In this document: positions 5,110 through 6,970 of the stretch, in pieces
Layout of the letters: each line of letters starts with the position of its first letter
How positions within the stretch are numbered: the stretch's first letter is position 1
Translations under genes and position numbers: made by a program
DNA from: Bacillota bacterium
Lineage (GTDB): Bacteria > Bacillota > Clostridia > Acetivibrionales > JANLFN01
Length of the DNA: 6,970 nucleotides
Direction: 5' to 3'
NCBI GenBank assembly: GCA_023397675.1
Contig: JAEWTV010000003.1
Location: 1 to 6,970, forward strand
The notes under the pieces: model-generated
Databases searched by the model: none
What the model saw: the letters and a program-made list of their open reading frames with translations, nothing else
What the model was told of the DNA's origin: nothing

Positions 5110-5940
5110 CTAGAGTTGTATTTTGTCCACATTACCTTTACCAAGCTTCACAAGATACACATCCCAGTAGCGTGCTCCAAGTGAATTGGCAAAATTTTTA
5201 TCAAAAACAGCAAAATCAAACCTGTTTTTGCCCTTAATTGCACTTCCAGTATCCATTGCTACTGCATAACCGAGTCCCCGGATATAAAATACAGTTCCAA
5301 ACGGCCAGTACTTGTTATCAATGGCTATTGATATTCCGGGTATTATAGGCTCTCCTGAATTTGTAATACCTGCATTGTTACCACATTCATCCTTGCTTGG
5401 TGTGTATGCAGTGCCATAGAACTTGCCTAAATACTTGCCTCTGTCTATCGAACCCCTTGAGGTAATTCCATTGAAGCTGGTATAATTTTGTGGTTTTATG
5501 CCTGCTGCTGCTGCCGACTTCAAGGAATTTTGAAGTGCAATATTGTCATCCGTTAGTTCCTTGTTCTTTCTGACAAGTTCTTCATTCTGGGTCTTAATTT
5601 GATTCATTTGTTTGAATATTTCACTATTTTGAGCAAGTATTTTATTATACTGATCCTTAATAGCGTTGTTCTCATTCTGCAGGTCAACGCTTTTTTGAGT
5701 TGCATTCTGTTGATTATTCGCCGTAGCCTTCGCAGTCTGAACTACCTTATAAAGTTCCTTTTTTGTGTTATTATAGTTTTTAAAGGTTACATAATTATTT
5801 ATACACAGTGCAGACACCATTATAAACATCAGTAATATTACAGCATAATAACCCCTAAAACCTTTTTCTGTCCTTGTTTCAATGTCTTTTTCCGCCCTGC
5901 CGTGAGAACTATTGTCACTCACAGCTTCACCATCAAACAT
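5110..5940 (-). CDS. Membrane-anchored coiled-coil protein with a 3D (MltA-like) domain
   Basis: The 276-residue protein is predicted to act at the cell wall. A charged cytoplasmic N-terminus of about 30 residues precedes one membrane helix (about 31-48, uncleaved-anchor type). A long coiled coil rich in Asn, Gln, Lys and Glu follows (about 58-142), then an Ala-rich linker (143-146). The C-terminal 3D domain (about 172-265) has G-T-A-Y-T-P (176-181), C186, a P-G-I-S-I-A-I-D block with D208, P-F-G-T-V-F-Y-I (213-220), A-M-D-T-G-S-A-I-K-G-K with D230, and R-F-D-F with D242: the three aspartates that name the family. The fold is shared with lytic transglycosylase MltA, so peptidoglycan cleavage is a family-based inference. 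AAGGAGG (5948-5954) lies 7 bases before the ATG. A T8 run begins two bases past the stop codon, without a clear hairpin. It is divergent from tRNA-Pro. Confidence 0.9.
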   Translation of the reverse strand: MFDGEAVSDNSSHGRAEKDIETRTEKGFRGYYAVILLMFIMVSALCINNYVTFKNYNNTKKELYKVVQTAKATANNQQNATQKSVDLQNENNAIKDQYNKILAQNSEIFKQMNQIKTQNEELVRKNKELTDDNIALQNSLKSAAAAGIKPQNYTSFNGITSRGSIDRGKYLGKFYGTAYTPSKDECGNNAGITNSGEPIIPGISIAIDNKYWPFGTVFYIRGLGYAVAMDTGSAIKGKNRFDFAVFDKNFANSLGARYWDVYLVKLGKGNVDKIQL

Positions 5941-6050
5941 ATTTGAACCTCCTTGGTCAATTAAACATTATTATCATATAATTATTTACTTATTTTTTTT
6001 CTTTATTCAGTTTCCATAATTACCGGGAAAGAAATGGGTGAAAAAACCTC

Positions 6051-6079
6051 TTGAGATTTATGCGGATATGTTTTATAAT
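6051..6079 (+). promoter_or_regulatory. Sigma-A promoter of tRNA-Pro
   Basis: TTGAGA (6051-6056) and a perfect TATAAT (6074-6079) are spaced by 17 bp. The tRNA starts 27 bases after the -10 box, leaving a 5' leader of about 20 bases to be trimmed by RNase P. Confidence 0.88.
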
Positions 6080-6105
6080 AGATGATGCACGTTAAATGGA
6101 CCCGT

Positions 6106-6183
6106 CGGGGTGTGGCTCAGCTTGGCTAGAGTGCTTGCTTGGGGTGCAAGAGGTCGCTGGTTCAAATCCAGTCACTCCGACCA
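6106..6183 (+). tRNA. tRNA-Pro, anticodon GGG
   Basis: This is a complete tRNA that reads CCC and CCU codons. The acceptor stem pairs CGGGGTG (6106-6112) with CACTCCG (6173-6179), with one G-U pair. The D stem is GCTC/GAGT. The anticodon stem pairs CTTGC (6134-6138) with GCAAG (6146-6150). The loop TTGGGGT holds GGG at 6141-6143. The T loop is TTCAAAT between GCTGG and CCAGT. The discriminator is A6180 and the CCA is encoded (6181-6183). It is a single-gene unit with its own promoter and terminator. Confidence 0.97.
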
Positions 6184-6186
6184 TAG

Positions 6187-6225
6187 AAAAAAGCGAGTTT
6201 CAGAGAATACTGAACTCGCTTTTTT
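6187..6225 (+). terminator. Terminator of tRNA-Pro
   Basis: GCGAGTT plus CAG (6193-6203, one bulged T) pairs with CTGAACTCGC (6210-6219) around the loop AGAATA. T6 follows (6220-6225) and an A run precedes the stem. This is a standard Rho-independent terminator four bases after the tRNA end. Confidence 0.92.
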
Positions 6226-6263
6226 CATACCAATAATTAGGCCAATAAAAAATAAAATTATTT

Positions 6264-6292
6264 TTGTTTTTTCTTACATCTTATATTAAAAT
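6264..6292 (+). promoter_or_regulatory. Candidate promoter of the 53-residue membrane protein gene
   Basis: TTGTTT (6264-6269) and TAAAAT (6287-6292) are spaced by 17 bp and end 30 bases before the start codon at 6323. The surrounding DNA is very AT-rich, which raises the chance of a random match. Confidence 0.45.
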
Positions 6293-6322
6293 TACCTTGT
6301 ATTAAATTATTAAGGAGTATTT

Positions 6323-6484
6323 ATGAAACCAAATACATCAAGGAACTTAAATTTCTTCTCCAGCGCTTGCTTTCTGATTGCTGCTGTTTGTTTTGCCGCA
6401 GATAAAAATTATTCATTAACATTTCTTTATTTTGCTTTAGCCGCATGTTTCCTAAGTATTGGACTTTCATCAAAAAAGAAATAA
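6323..6484 (+). CDS. Small two-helix membrane protein
   Basis: The 53-residue protein has a short polar N-terminus (M-K-P-N-T-S-R-N-L-N) and two hydrophobic segments (about 11-26 and 32-48), each containing a C-F-L motif (C16-F-L-I-A-A and C42-F-L-S-I-G). These are joined by D-K-N-Y-S, and the protein ends in lysines (51-53). The layout, with S-x-C-F-L-I-A-A early and F-L-x-I-G late, resembles very small two-helix proteins common in clostridia whose function is unknown. AAGGAG (6312-6317) is 5 bases before the ATG, and a candidate promoter lies upstream, so I consider it a real gene despite its size. It converges with the gene on the minus strand, with 24 bases between the two stop codons and no clear terminator. 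Confidence 0.72.
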   Translation: MKPNTSRNLNFFSSACFLIAAVCFAADKNYSLTFLYFALAACFLSIGLSSKKK

Positions 6485-6508
6485 AAAGCAATATGTGATT
6501 TACATTTC

Positions 6509-6721
6509 TTAAAGATATTCTTGTAGTATTAGACAGGTTGATACTACTGTTACGACTAATAAAACTGATATACCTATTGTTTTCATTGATTCTTTATTTG
6601 TCTTTTCCTTTTTGTGAATAAATTCAATATATTGTTTAGTATCATTCCTAGCTAATTCTCTTACTATTTCTTTATCATATTCTAATTGTAATGTCTTATT
6701 ATTAAAAGATTTAAAATTCAT
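6509..6721 (-). CDS. Hypothetical small protein with a C-terminal membrane helix
   Basis: This 70-residue protein has a charged N-terminal part (about 1-46, rich in Lys, Glu, Asp and Asn, mostly helical in appearance). One membrane helix (about 49-67) follows and the protein ends in Q-E-Y-L. The layout resembles a tail-anchored protein with its N-terminus in the cytoplasm. I do not recognise the family. The ATG at 6721 is preferred over a TTG at 6727 because the only Shine-Dalgarno-like sequence, GGGA, sits about 8 bases before the ATG and is too close to the TTG; that site is weak. An 8-bp dyad (6737-6762) lies just upstream. The gene lies downstream of, and on the same strand as, the 5S rRNA, but beyond its terminator. 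Confidence 0.55.
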   Translation of the reverse strand: MNFKSFNNKTLQLEYDKEIVRELARNDTKQYIEFIHKKEKTNKESMKTIGISVLLVVTVVSTCLILQEYL

Positions 6722-6736
6722 ATACAATGTCCCATA

Positions 6737-6762
6737 ATGTTTAAGTATTAACTATTAAACAT
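6737..6762 (-). promoter_or_regulatory. 8-bp dyad upstream of the tail-anchored protein gene
   Basis: ATGTTTAA (6737-6744) and TTAAACAT (6755-6762) are perfect inverted repeats with a 10-base centre that is itself nearly symmetric (GTATTAACTA). The dyad sits 16-41 bases before the start codon. It could be an operator or a leader hairpin; AT-rich sequence makes chance occurrence possible. Confidence 0.35.
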
Positions 6763-6795
6763 ATTTATTTAATTCTTCATTAATTTATTACAAGC

Positions 6796-6840
6796 TTTTT
6801 TAACATAAACAAAGCCCTGTGATATGCTCACAGGGCTTTG
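6796..6840 (-). terminator. Terminator of the rRNA operon, after 5S rRNA
   Basis: A perfect 13-bp stem, CAAAGCCCTGTGA (6810-6822) with TCACAGGGCTTTG (6828-6840), closes a 5-base loop. On the minus strand it begins 7 bases after the 5S gene and is followed by TTTATGTT, a modest U-rich tail. It ends the rRNA operon that enters from the right edge. Confidence 0.85.
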
Positions 6841-6847
6841 GTATAAA

Positions 6848-6963
6848 TCTGGCAGAGACCTACTTTACCGGGCCGTGACCAGCCAAGTATCATCGGCACT
6901 GAGAAGCTTAACTGCCGTGTTCGGTATGGGAACGGGTGTGACCTTCTCGTCATTTCCACCAGA
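6848..6963 (-). rRNA. rrf: 5S ribosomal RNA
   Basis: On the minus strand the 116-base gene shows the conserved 5S blocks GGTCACACCCGTTCCCAT, CCGAACACGG, AGTTAAGCTTCTCAG and GCCGATG. The terminal helix pairs TCTGGTG (5' end, 6957-6963) with TGCCAGA (3' end, 6848-6854), including two G-U pairs. It is presumably the last gene of a 16S-23S-5S operon whose larger genes lie beyond the window. Exact ends are set by the terminal helix and may shift by one or two bases. Confidence 0.95.
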
Positions 6964-6970
6964 AAATTTA

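Noticed and set aside
53..6183. tRNA-bounded genomic island between tRNA-Trp and tRNA-Pro
   Set aside because: No repeat of either tRNA 3' end is found in the window, there is no integrase, and the genes between look like ordinary chromosomal ones.
6476..6510. AAGAAAT/ATTTCTT inverted repeat between the two small convergent genes, as a terminator
   Set aside because: Only seven A-T-rich base pairs with a 21-base loop; too weak to call.

Overview
The window looks like chromosomal DNA from a low-GC, Gram-positive, clostridial-type Firmicute. The base composition is strongly AT-rich, ribosome binding sites are strong GGAGG types, promoters are near-consensus sigma-A (two of them with 17-bp spacers and excellent -10 boxes), GTG/TTG alternatives to ATG occur, and the protein families (3D-domain cell-wall protein, 7TM sensor kinase with a HisKA_3 core, DUF5658-like membrane protein) are typical of that group. 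A Ruminiclostridium-like relative is a guess only. No phage, transposon, CRISPR or integration site was recognised; this is mostly core or near-core sequence with several poorly understood small genes.

Layout, left to right. (1) A stand-alone tRNA-Trp (53-127, +) with its own promoter and a symmetric terminator that also serves the gene cluster arriving from the other side. (2) A minus-strand cluster read from 1553 down to 199: a DUF6530-type protein, a degenerate GIY-YIG-family protein and an ICMT-like membrane methyltransferase. It is driven by a perfect TTGACA-17-TATAAT promoter followed at once by four tandem 8-bp repeats and a dyad. (3) A 61-residue four-cysteine protein (1848-2033, -) that starts with TTG and has its own promoter. 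(4) A minus-strand signalling unit: a 7TM/PAS histidine kinase (3190-4974), overlapping by 4 bp a LuxR-type response regulator (2552-3193), followed after 67 bp by a DUF5658-like membrane protein (2128-2484), also with a TTG start, behind a 10-bp dyad. (5) A membrane-anchored coiled-coil protein with a 3D (MltA-like) domain (5110-5940, -), divergent from (6) tRNA-Pro(GGG) (6106-6183, +) with a strong promoter and terminator. (7) Two small membrane proteins facing each other (6323-6484, +; 6509-6721, -). (8) A 5S rRNA gene (6848-6963, -) and its terminator, the tail end of an rRNA operon that continues beyond the right edge.

How the parts work together: the kinase and regulator form one translationally coupled two-component system, probably sensing a membrane or envelope condition, with the DUF5658-like protein as a possible partner or target. 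The 3D protein points to cell-wall remodelling. The three-gene cluster has the most distinctive control region, and no function can be assigned to the cluster as a whole. I do not see a convincing new defence or mobile system; the best leads are the repeat-bearing promoter of the DUF6530 cluster, the dyad at the start of the DUF5658-like gene, and the small cysteine-rich protein.
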